The notes beneath the pieces were generated by a model. It was not told where the DNA came from. It saw nothing but the letters and a program-made list of their open reading frames with translations, and searched no databases. 17,028 nt of DNA. Source: CAZQSL01 sp964595945. GTDB taxonomy: Bacteria > UBP15 > UBA6099 > JAJRTR01. Where the stretch lies: positions 1-17,028 of the forward strand of contig CAZQSL010000079.1 of assembly GCA_964595945.1 (NCBI GenBank). The letters are read 5' to 3'. The position numbers and the translations under genes are program-made. Of the stretch, positions 1 to 6,515 are shown piece by piece (position 1 is the first letter of the stretch; each line of letters opens with the position of its first letter).

Positions 1-46
1 CACTTGTCCCGGCTTGTGTAGCGCTCCGTCAAAAAGCCACATACAT

Positions 47-76
47 TTGACCACACTCACCCCGCACGGATAAAAT
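47..76 (+). promoter_or_regulatory. Probable sigma70-type promoter of the GT-C gene
   Basis: A TTGACC hexamer at 47-52 (5 of 6 consensus) and TAAAAT at 71-76 (5 of 6) are separated by 18 bases. Transcription would start near 83, leaving a leader of about 28 bases before the TTG start at 111. This agrees with the following gene starting its own transcript. The call rests on consensus match only. Confidence 0.5.
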
Positions 77-110
77 ATCACTGCTGCACTAAGTCACGAA
101 AAGGCACGTT

Positions 111-1688
111 TTGGGCAAAGACCTCTTTACACAAGTACAACGACTGATACTGGTCATCCTTGCGACCACAATCCTCGCAGTCTTCAACATGGCCACAGAC
201 TTCGACCCCTTCCTCTCCTCACACCCCGCCAACACGCTCTACATCTCCGACTGGATCACCAGAGGCTACCTGCCCTACAGAGATTTCTGGTTCAACTCCC
301 TGCCTGGCGCCATATTCTGCAACTTCATCGCACTACGCATCTGGGGCACGCTGCCCGGAGTCCTGATCGGCGAATTCATCGCCATATTCATCGCCGCGGC
401 CTGCATGTACCGCACACTCACCGCCATCGGCGCATGGAAAGACTGGCGGCGCCTCGCCCCCCTCCTGCTCACCATCACGGCCCTCTCGCTGTGCTCCATC
501 GGCGGCGCCAACGGCGCCGGCATCTGGATGCTTCCCTTCTGCGCCATCTTCGGCTCATACATCATCAGATCGACCACCGACCACCGGCCCTCCATCGCCA
601 TCATCGCAGGACTCCTCGCCGCCACCGCCTCACTCTTCCTTGCCCGCGAATTTCTGCTCATCATCATCGCAGCGCTCGCACTGCGCAAACGATTCCCATA
701 CTTCATCGCGGCTTTCCTCTCCATCATCGCCGCTTTCACCGCGTGGCTGCTCTACACAAACGGCGCCGAAGGATTCGTCAACAACGTCATCACCTACAAC
801 ACATGGGTCATACGCTCAGGCGGCTGGCGCTTCGCACTCAACGGCGAAGAAAAAACCGTCCTCGAAGCATTCGTCATCATCCTGCCGGCCATCACCCTCG
901 TCATCTCGGCCATCCGCAACAAAAAAAAGCGCAACACTACATCCCCACAGATACGCACCATCCTCACACTATGGATTTTTCTGGAAGCCCTCGCTCTATT
1001 CCTCGCGGGCAAATCCGACGCATCCTCTTTCCTCCCCGTCCTCATCCCCGGACTCTACCTCATCGCACTCACGCTCCCCCCGGTCGCCGACCCCTCATTC
1101 CAGAAACAATATTCTCTGCTCATCTCACTGCTCATCACGGGCACCATCATCACAGGCTTTCACAACAGCCCCCCCCTCCTGCGCCAGACCCTCGCACTCC
1201 AGCAGAAATCCGGCGTCACCACCAACGAAAAACGCTCCGCACTCACCGCAAAAATACTCAACAACCGATTCAAGGAAACTCACTCCGTCTTCATCTGGGG
1301 CCTCTCCAGCTCCACATACTTCCTCTCCGACAGAAAAGCGCCCACTACCATCAACAGCATCATCCCCCTATTCACAAAAGGCTACGGCGCAAGCGCCATC
1401 CCAGACTTCATCGCACAGCTCGAAGCATCTCCGCCCGACCTCATCGTCCTCGAAGCCCCCGTCCTCCCCGACACTGTCAGAGAGGCCCTCCCCCGTGATC
1501 CTCACATCGAAGTCTCGACCGACCAGTCGATCCTTTTCGCCTACCTGCAGAAAATCCTGCGCCACAACTATAAATTCGTCCTTGTCCAGGACGGCGTCCT
1601 CTTCTGCGAACGCCTCCCGGGAGCCACTCCACTCCACAGATTTAACACAGGCCGCGCCATCCCGCAAAAAACACCTCCGGAAAGATAA
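111..1688 (+). CDS. GT-C fold, family 39-like membrane glycosyltransferase
   Basis: A 525-residue polytopic membrane protein. The first membrane segment is about residues 11-27, followed by a periplasmic loop with acidic residues and the stretch YRDFWFNSLPG (about 56-66), which resembles the first loop of GT-C enzymes of the Dol-P-mannosyltransferase/ArnT group. Several hydrophobic segments follow to about residue 355. The last 150 residues are soluble and carry IWGLSSSTYFLSDRKAP and PPDLIVLEAP, typical of the periplasmic tail of these proteins. Family knowledge: such enzymes move a sugar from a polyprenyl-phosphate donor to a glycan, lipid or protein on the outer face of the inner membrane. 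The TTG start is chosen because AAAAGG lies six bases upstream and the first membrane helix would otherwise be lost; the next in-frame ATG is at 190. Codons end strongly in C. The acceptor is unknown. The neighbouring polysaccharide genes suggest a cell-surface glycan, but a separate promoter makes this only a suggestion. Confidence 0.75.
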   Translation: MGKDLFTQVQRLILVILATTILAVFNMATDFDPFLSSHPANTLYISDWITRGYLPYRDFWFNSLPGAIFCNFIALRIWGTLPGVLIGEFIAIFIAAACMYRTLTAIGAWKDWRRLAPLLLTITALSLCSIGGANGAGIWMLPFCAIFGSYIIRSTTDHRPSIAIIAGLLAATASLFLAREFLLIIIAALALRKRFPYFIAAFLSIIAAFTAWLLYTNGAEGFVNNVITYNTWVIRSGGWRFALNGEEKTVLEAFVIILPAITLVISAIRNKKKRNTTSPQIRTILTLWIFLEALALFLAGKSDASSFLPVLIPGLYLIALTLPPVADPSFQKQYSLLISLLITGTIITGFHNSPPLLRQTLALQQKSGVTTNEKRSALTAKILNNRFKETHSVFIWGLSSSTYFLSDRKAPTTINSIIPLFTKGYGASAIPDFIAQLEASPPDLIVLEAPVLPDTVREALPRDPHIEVSTDQSILFAYLQKILRHNYKFVLVQDGVLFCERLPGATPLHRFNTGRAIPQKTPPER

Positions 1689-2351
1689 TCCGCAGCGCAT
1701 TTTCCGAACAACTGACTTTCAGGGGTAATCAGGAAACAAGATGCACCGGCATAATCATGTATTTTTTCGTATAAATAAAAAAAACAGGCTCCGCCTCATA
1801 TCCAGTATCGAGCCATATTTGCCGCCAGACCCAATATACAGATATTCCGCCAGTCATTTCAGCAGTGATCCGGCACGTCATTCCCCTCACAAACAAAGCC
1901 TGTTATGCAAATCAATAATAGCGGCCCCCTTCACATCGCACAGATGAAAAACAGACCGCCCCAATCGCCCGTAAGCTCAAAACTCTCAAGTCCCAAGACG
2001 AAATAACGTATTCGCGAGAATATGCGTTGAAATCAGGCTTAATATCGAGCATTCACCACCTGTTTCCCGATAATCACGCGATACGGACAAATTCAGCAAA
2101 GAAACATGAAACGAGAAAACACGATTATATTTTTGAATGAGTTTACGCAAAACAGTTCTGATGGGGAGTGAGGAGGTGAAAACTTGGAATCCCGGACGAA
2201 CGAAATGCAAACTAATTGTGAAAGAGCCAGCGGAGTATATGGATAACGGGAAAAAGGAAAGCCCCAAGGAAACGTGGACACTTGGGACACAAGCCGGACT
2301 CCTGCCCCAGAATACTCCCTGCAAACCCGGAAAAGTTTCCAAGGAGGCTTT
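1689..2351. other. Long non-coding stretch and leader upstream of the porin gene
   Basis: This 663-base stretch is AT-richer than the genes around it, and no ORF in it resembles a protein. It holds one copy of a dispersed repeat (1712-1734) and several small hairpins: a TATTC/GAATA stem with a GCGA loop near 2009-2022, a CCCAAG/CTTGGG pair near 2262-2286 and GGAAA/TTTCC near 2330-2341 just before the porin ribosome-binding site. TATATT at 2126-2131 could be a -10 box but has no good -35 partner. AGGAGGTGAA at 2171-2180 is an excellent ribosome-binding sequence, followed only by a 20-codon ORF (TTG at 2184). I see no clear match to a known riboswitch. Confidence 0.6.
1712..1734 (+). repeat. 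Dispersed repeat R2, copy 1
   Basis: The 18-base core TTTCAGGGGTAATCAGGA, preceded by CTGAC, begins 24 bases after the GT-C stop codon. The same 23 bases recur at 11058-11080 with one mismatch (C to G in the fifth base), in the same orientation. Both copies are intergenic. Function unknown. Confidence 0.75.
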
Positions 2352-3434
2352 ATGAAAAAAGCACTATTCGCAGCAGCAATGACCGCCATGATCGCCGGAG
2401 CCGGCGTCATGTCACAGGCAGTACCCCTCGCAGAAGCAAGGATCGACATCTCCGGATTCGCCCAGATGGGATACACATTCGGCGATGGCGGGCTACAGCA
2501 GAACGACCAGCTCCAGATCAACCGCTCCAGGATCAAACTCATCGCGGTACCTTCAGAAAAAGTCAAACTGGTCTCCCAGTTCGAATTCGCCAAAGTCTAC
2601 ACTGACCCATCAAACGTCAACGGCTCCACTCACCTTCTCGACCTCTACGCCGTCCTCGACTATTTCAAACCCGTAGAAATCCTCGCAGGCCAGATCCCTG
2701 CCCCCTTCGCTTATGAAGCGACCATCAGCCCCTACAACTACGAACTCATCTCCAGCACATCCATGGCAAGCGAAGGCCTCGTCATCAGAGAGCGCGGCCT
2801 TGCGGCATCATATCCGATCAACGACATGGTCACCACCAAGGCGTGGGTGTCAAACGGTGGCGGACAGGCTCTCGGCTCGCAGTACGCGACCGACGACCGC
2901 AACGACTACGGCGCCATGGTCGAAGTGAAACCCGTCGACAACTTCTCCTTCAAAATCGTTGCTCACAAGTTCAACGAGAGCGACAAAGTCTCTGAAGTCG
3001 GCTCAGTCCTCACAAACGGCGACGGCACGGCATTCGGCGGCGGCTTCAAATACAACTACGGCGCATTCGCAGTCACAGCCGAATACGGCAACATCGACGT
3101 AGACGTAGACAACATCCTCAACGCCAGAATCCCCGCCCTCGTAGCCCCCGGCATCGCAGCATCAGTCGAAGACGAAATCTGGTACTTCCAGGCTTCCTAC
3201 AAAGTCCCCGACACCAATCTCCAGCTCGTCGGCCGCTATGACAGCGCAGACAAAGTCATCGCTCCCGCAGGCGGCGGCGCATCGATCGATTCCGATAGAC
3301 AGACCACAATCCTCGGCGTCAACTGGGATTTCGACAAAAACGCTCGCCTCCAGCTCGAACGCAGCTTCATCGAATCAAAAGGTCTCTACTCAAACTATGA
3401 CAAGACCAAACTCCAGCTCGCAGTCAAATTCTAA
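2352..3434 (+). CDS. Outer-membrane porin, OprP/OprO-like beta-barrel
   Basis: A 360-residue exported protein. The ATG at 2352 follows a perfect ribosome-binding site (AAGGAGG at 2341-2347, five bases before the ATG); a longer reading from GTG 2274 is rejected for that reason. Residues 1-29 form a signal peptide: Lys-Lys, a hydrophobic core, then PLAEA with likely cleavage after Ala29. The mature protein has alternating polar/aromatic strands throughout and ends in Val-Lys-Phe, the terminal aromatic that marks beta-barrels for the BAM complex. The segment around FKPVEILAGQIPAPFAYEA and the following Arg-Gly-Leu block resemble phosphate-selective porins (O and P). Family knowledge: trimeric channels for phosphate, polyphosphate or other anions, but many relatives have unknown substrates and this one is somewhat short. 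The gene stands alone, bounded by a long leader and a terminator. Codons end mainly in C. Confidence 0.8.
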   Translation: MKKALFAAAMTAMIAGAGVMSQAVPLAEARIDISGFAQMGYTFGDGGLQQNDQLQINRSRIKLIAVPSEKVKLVSQFEFAKVYTDPSNVNGSTHLLDLYAVLDYFKPVEILAGQIPAPFAYEATISPYNYELISSTSMASEGLVIRERGLAASYPINDMVTTKAWVSNGGGQALGSQYATDDRNDYGAMVEVKPVDNFSFKIVAHKFNESDKVSEVGSVLTNGDGTAFGGGFKYNYGAFAVTAEYGNIDVDVDNILNARIPALVAPGIAASVEDEIWYFQASYKVPDTNLQLVGRYDSADKVIAPAGGGASIDSDRQTTILGVNWDFDKNARLQLERSFIESKGLYSNYDKTKLQLAVKF

Positions 3435-3462
3435 TCTCACCATCATCATCACCTGAAATGCG

Positions 3463-3496
3463 AAAAGGGCAATCTCTCAGCAGATGCCCTTTTTTC
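3463..3496 (+). terminator. Intrinsic terminator of the porin gene
   Basis: AAAAGGGCA (3463-3471) pairs perfectly with TGCCCTTTT (3485-3493) across a 13-base loop, and the stem runs into a T tract ending at 3495. It lies 29 bases after the porin stop codon. Because the arms also give A and T runs, it may work in both directions. Confidence 0.9.
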
Positions 3497-3577
3497 GTTT
3501 GGCTCATGTCTGGAGGACATTTTCACTGGTCGCTTATCGACTTTTTCTGTGATGTATGCTGAATATCAATTGTAGTT

Positions 3578-3639
3578 ATTCACGGAGACCCCCTTTTTGA
3601 AAAAAGGGGGTCTCCGGACCTCTACCCAAAAACTTTCAT
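3578..3639 (+). repeat. Dispersed palindromic repeat R1, copy 1
   Basis: A perfect 32-base palindrome: GGAGACCCCCTTTTT (3584-3598) faces its exact complement at 3601-3615, two bases apart. It is preceded by ATTCACGG and followed by a tail containing ACCTCT, then CAAAAACT and CAT. A second element with the same head and tail but different stem bases is at 10737-10795. Changes in the stem are compensated on the other arm, which points to selection for a hairpin. No transposase is nearby. It may act as a terminator or mRNA-end stabiliser, or be a REP-like or MITE-like element. Confidence 0.85.
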
Positions 3640-3644
3640 ATGAT

Positions 3645-3677
3645 TTGACAATTACGCAAATCCCCAAACGTTTGCGT
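3645..3677. promoter_or_regulatory. Inverted repeat next to TTGACA, possible operator
   Basis: TTGACA at 3645-3650 is followed by ACGCAAA (3654-3660), ten bases, then TTTGCGT (3671-3677), a perfect 7-base inverted repeat with the spacing of a dimeric repressor site. No fitting -10 box lies at the right distance after this TTGACA. It is about 130 bases upstream of the better promoter at 3809. Regulatory role is inferred. Confidence 0.3.
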
Positions 3678-3808
3678 CAGAAAAGCACATACTCATACAT
3701 GGGACAATTCAAATTATAGTCAGCATATACGGGGTTGGAATGGTTTCGAAGACTGTTTTTGCGGATAGTAAAAGGGAATGAGGGGTTTTTCCATTTCGGG
3801 AAGGGGTA

Positions 3809-3817
3809 TGTTATAAT
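3809..3817 (+). promoter_or_regulatory. Extended -10 promoter of the polysaccharide operon
   Basis: TG, one base, then TATAAT (3812-3817) is a perfect extended -10 element; the -35 region is poor, as extended -10 promoters allow. Transcription would start near 3824, giving a leader of about 195 bases before the GTG at 4020. It is the best candidate promoter for the six genes to 10710. Confidence 0.5.
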
Positions 3818-3860
3818 TGTAGTGAATTTGCTTATGATTTTTGTGAAATAAGGGATTTTG

Positions 3861-3893
3861 CGGTCATTTTTTGTGATTGCGACCGTGTTTTTT
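3861..3893 (+). terminator. Possible attenuator hairpin in the operon leader
   Basis: CGGTC (3861-3865) pairs with GACCG (3881-3885), followed by TGTTTTTT to 3893. The stem is only five base pairs, extendable by two G-U pairs, with a large loop, so it is weak. Its place between promoter and first gene suggests attenuation. Confidence 0.3.
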
Positions 3894-3920
3894 GCAGTAT
3901 CTGGAGTGTAATGCCCTTTG

Positions 3921-3984
3921 CCGGCCTGGTGATTTCGCATGATACTGTGAGACTGGCTGGAAATCTCACAATGCGCAAGGCCGG
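3921..3984 (+). ncRNA. Structured 5' leader element with nested stems
   Basis: Three nested pairings share one axis: CCGGCCT (3921-3927) with AGGCCGG (3978-3984), GCAT (3937-3940) with ATGC (3971-3974), and GTGAGA (3947-3952) with TCTCAC (3964-3969), closing an 11-base loop. Seventeen Watson-Crick pairs in order make chance unlikely. The element ends about 35 bases before the GTG of the WbqC-like gene, so it would sit in that mRNA's leader. I do not recognise a known family. It could be a cis-regulatory RNA, an RNA-binding protein site or a small mobile palindrome. Confidence 0.45.
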
Positions 3985-4019
3985 TATCGTATCGATCTAT
4001 GGGGGGAGATGGTATTTCC

Positions 4020-4721
4020 GTGAAAGTGGCGGTGCATCAGGCGCAGTATTTGCCGTGGCTGGGGTATTTTGACAAGATAGCGCGGTGTGACGCTTTTGTG
4101 TTTCTGGATAATGTGCAGTACAAGAAGCGTGAGTATCAGAATCGTAACAGGATCAGGACAGCCGGGGGGCCGGTGTGGTTGACGGTGCCGGTGGTGACGA
4201 AGGGTGGTTTTTTTCAGAAAATCAGTGATGTTGTGATAGATAATACAGCGAACTGGCAGAGAAAGCATGTAAAATCTATGGAGGGTAGTTATGCCGGTTG
4301 CGCTTTTTATGATGAGTATGCGGTGAAGTTGGAGCGGTTTTATGGGGAGAGGTGGGAGCGGCTGGGTGAATTGAATATGGAGATGGCGAGGTTTTTTATG
4401 GAGGAGTTGGGGATAGGGACAAGGGTGTTTGTGGAAAGTGAGCTGGGGACAGGCGGCGTGAGTACGGGGAGGATTGTGGAGATATGCCATGCGCTGGGAG
4501 CGACAGTGTATGTGTCTGGCGCTGGCGGGGCGGAATATATGGATGAGAGCATGTTCGAGGCCAATGGGATCGGGCTGGAGTATCAGCGGTATGTGCACCC
4601 GGAATACAGGCAGAGGTATGAGGGTTTCGAGCCTTACATGAGTATAGTAGATTTGCTGATGAATTGCGGCGGTGTGAAGGGCCGTGAGATATTGTCGAGC
4701 GGAAGTGAGGAAGTAAGATGA
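4020..4721 (+). CDS. WbqC-like family protein
   Basis: A 233-residue soluble protein. The opening MKVAVHQAQYLPWLGYFDKI is the hallmark of the WbqC family (PF08889), followed by FLDNVQYKKREYQNRNRI and WLTVPV, both conserved in the family. I chose the GTG at 4020 because it gives exactly the usual family N-terminus and follows GGGGGAGA (4001-4008); an ATG at 3999 would add seven unusual residues. Family knowledge: WbqC-like genes occur in O-antigen and other surface-polysaccharide loci, and the biochemical reaction is not firmly established. It is the first gene of the six-gene operon and its TGA overlaps the ATG of the deacetylase gene (ATGA), suggesting coupled translation. Codons end mostly in G or T, unlike the porin gene upstream. 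Confidence 0.85.
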   Translation: MKVAVHQAQYLPWLGYFDKIARCDAFVFLDNVQYKKREYQNRNRIRTAGGPVWLTVPVVTKGGFFQKISDVVIDNTANWQRKHVKSMEGSYAGCAFYDEYAVKLERFYGERWERLGELNMEMARFFMEELGIGTRVFVESELGTGGVSTGRIVEICHALGATVYVSGAGGAEYMDESMFEANGIGLEYQRYVHPEYRQRYEGFEPYMSIVDLLMNCGGVKGREILSSGSEEVR

Positions 4722-5332
4722 ATATTCTGGCGATAGGGGCGCATCCGGATGATATCGAGATCGGGTGTGGGGGATTGCTGCTGAAGGCGCGGGATGCGGG
4801 ACATGGGGTGTATATGATGGTGATGACGTGTGGAGAGATGGGAGGGGATGCGGATGTGAGGATGAGGGAGCAGGAGCGCGTGGCGGAGTTTCTGGGAGTG
4901 AAGGGAGTGTATTGGGGTGGTCAGGAAGACACTAAGCTGCCGGTGTCGAGTGAGGTGATTTCGCTGGTGGACGATGCTATCAGGGGATCGGGAGCGGATA
5001 TGGTGCTGTTCAATTATTATGAGGATACGCATCAGGATCACAGGGCGTTGTCGCAGTGTGTGATGTCGGCGACGCGGCACGTGAAGCGCGTGCTGATGTT
5101 CGAGGTGCCGTCGACGTTGAATTTCGAGCCTGATATTTTTGTGGATATATGTAATGTGATGGGGGAGAAGGAGCGGCTTTTGCGGCTGCATGAGTCGCAG
5201 GTGGACAAGACGAATGTGCCGCATTTGATGATCACGGAAAACGCGAATGCGTGTGCGGTGTTCCGGGGAGTGCAGTGCCGGGTGAAATATGCAGAGGGAT
5301 TCAGGGCGGTGAGGTATCTTCTGGATGTTTGA
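4718..5332 (+). CDS. PIG-L/LmbE family N-deacetylase
   Basis: A 204-residue enzyme with the zinc motif AHPDD (residues 8-12, ligands His9 and Asp12) followed by IEIGCGG, and the second motif HQDH (105-108) carrying the third ligand His108. Length is normal for the family. Relatives remove acetyl groups from GlcNAc-phosphatidylinositol, GlcNAc-inositol precursors (MshB), diacetylchitobiose or antibiotic intermediates. Placed between a WbqC-like gene and a WecA/TagO-like gene, a plausible substrate is an N-acetylated sugar nucleotide or lipid-linked HexNAc of this polysaccharide (inference). The start overlaps the preceding stop and has GAGGAAG upstream. The next gene starts 15 bases after its stop. 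G/T-ending codons. Confidence 0.9.
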   Translation: MNILAIGAHPDDIEIGCGGLLLKARDAGHGVYMMVMTCGEMGGDADVRMREQERVAEFLGVKGVYWGGQEDTKLPVSSEVISLVDDAIRGSGADMVLFNYYEDTHQDHRALSQCVMSATRHVKRVLMFEVPSTLNFEPDIFVDICNVMGEKERLLRLHESQVDKTNVPHLMITENANACAVFRGVQCRVKYAEGFRAVRYLLDV

Positions 5333-5347
5333 AAAAGGGAAAGTGTG

Positions 5348-6472
5348 ATGATAAGAAATCTGAGGACAATGCTGGTGCTGGTGTCTCCTTTTGCGCTTGG
5401 AGGGTTTGTGTATCTGAGTACGCTTGAGGGGCTGCGTGGAGGATATGAGAAGTATTTGTTTCTGCTGGCGATATCGTTTTTTGGAGCTGTTTTCGTGACG
5501 CCGCTTGTGAGGGCGTTTGCGTTCAAGGTGGAAGCGCTGGATGTGCCGGATGCGAAGCGCAAGACGCATCGGGCGCCGACGGCGCTGTTGGGCGGGGTGG
5601 GGGTGTATGTGGTTTTTGTGGGTACGTGTTTTCTGATGACGGTGGTTTCGAGGGAGATGAAGGGGATATTTCTGGCGTCGGCGCTGATCCTTGCGGTCGG
5701 TGTGACAGATGATGTGTTCGGGGGGCTGTCGTCGAAGATACGGCTCGGGGTGCAGTTGCTTGCGACGGTGATAGTGATATCGTTCGGGGTGCATCTGGAT
5801 TTTTATCCGCATACGGTGTGGGGGCGGGCGCTGAGTTGTGTTTTGACGGTGGTGTGGATTGTGGGATTGACTAATTCGATGAATTATCTGGATGGGATGG
5901 ATGGTCTTGCGACGGGTCTCGCGGCGATTTCCGCTGGGATGTTTCTGATAATATCGTATTCGACCAATCGTGCGTCGGTGAGTTTTGTGTCGGCGGCGCT
6001 GTGTGGGGCGTGCGCGGGTTTTCTGGTGCATAATTTCAGGCCGGCGGCGATATTTCTGGGTGATGCGGGGAGTACGACGCTGGGGTTTCTGCTGGCGTGT
6101 ATCGGGGTGATCGGCGACTGGTCCAATGGGAATCCGATCGTGTCGTTCGGGGTGCCGGTGATAGTGCTGGGTATCCCGATTTTCGATATGGTGTATACGA
6201 CGGTGGAGAGGGTGGCGACGGGGAAGGTGTCGAGTGTCGGCGAGTGGCTGTCGTACGCGGGGAAGGATCATTTCCATCACAGGATATTGGGGATAGGGCT
6301 TGAGGTGCAGCATGCCGTGCTGTTTATTTATTTTGTGCAGATCACGCTGGGGATCAGTGCGGTGGTGATCGCGCGGAGCGACATGGTGCGAATGTTGCTG
6401 CTGTTGTGTCAGGCGGCATTCATGTTTATGATCATTACAGTGCTGATGGTTTTCGGTCAGAAGAAATCGTGA
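5348..6472 (+). CDS. Undecaprenyl-phosphate sugar-1-phosphate transferase, WecA/TagO family
   Basis: A 374-residue polytopic membrane enzyme that begins lipid-linked glycan assembly by moving a sugar-1-phosphate (usually GlcNAc-1-P) from a UDP-sugar to undecaprenyl phosphate at the inner membrane. All family signatures are present: KRKTHRAPTALLGG (70-83), the Mg-binding Asp pair in GVTDDVFGG (Asp121-Asp122), NSMNYLDGMDGLA (176-188), FLGDAGS (236-242) and the cytoplasmic His box HFHHR (308-312). About ten hydrophobic segments are visible. The ATG at 5348 is chosen; GTG codons at 5343 and 5345 precede it. It may be the initiating transferase for the glycan made by this operon, and the sugar cannot be told from sequence. 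Codons end in G/T. MraY is less likely given the WecA-type motifs and the setting. Confidence 0.92.
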   Translation: MIRNLRTMLVLVSPFALGGFVYLSTLEGLRGGYEKYLFLLAISFFGAVFVTPLVRAFAFKVEALDVPDAKRKTHRAPTALLGGVGVYVVFVGTCFLMTVVSREMKGIFLASALILAVGVTDDVFGGLSSKIRLGVQLLATVIVISFGVHLDFYPHTVWGRALSCVLTVVWIVGLTNSMNYLDGMDGLATGLAAISAGMFLIISYSTNRASVSFVSAALCGACAGFLVHNFRPAAIFLGDAGSTTLGFLLACIGVIGDWSNGNPIVSFGVPVIVLGIPIFDMVYTTVERVATGKVSSVGEWLSYAGKDHFHHRILGIGLEVQHAVLFIYFVQITLGISAVVIARSDMVRMLLLLCQAAFMFMIITVLMVFGQKKS

Positions 6473-6515
6473 GGGGCTGAGCGCCGGCTGGCAGTCCGGG
6501 TGGCGCGAGGGGCTG

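Noticed and set aside
1776..1800. Minus-strand terminator made of AGGC/GCCT and a run of A on the + strand
   Set aside because: The stem is only four pairs and no minus-strand gene precedes it.
1741..1947. 68-codon ORF after the GT-C gene
   Set aside because: No ribosome-binding site, no recognisable features, AT-rich intergenic composition.
2184..2246. 20-codon ORF from TTG behind a perfect ribosome-binding sequence
   Set aside because: Too short and unlike known leader peptides to call; kept only as a finding on the leader.
2190..2345. Cobalamin or c-di-GMP riboswitch upstream of the porin
   Set aside because: Some GGAC/CCTGCC-like pieces are present, but the B12 box and the GEMM core motifs are not.
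2274..2351. 26-residue N-terminal extension of the porin from GTG
   Set aside because: It would hide the signal peptide, and the ATG at 2352 has a perfect ribosome-binding site.
3506..3524. ATGTC/GACAT hairpin followed by TTTTC as a second porin terminator
   Set aside because: Five pairs and a short T run only; the terminator at 3463-3496 is sufficient.
3677..3940. 87-codon minus-strand ORF before the polysaccharide operon
   Set aside because: Low-complexity intergenic sequence overlapping the likely promoter and leader; no family resemblance.
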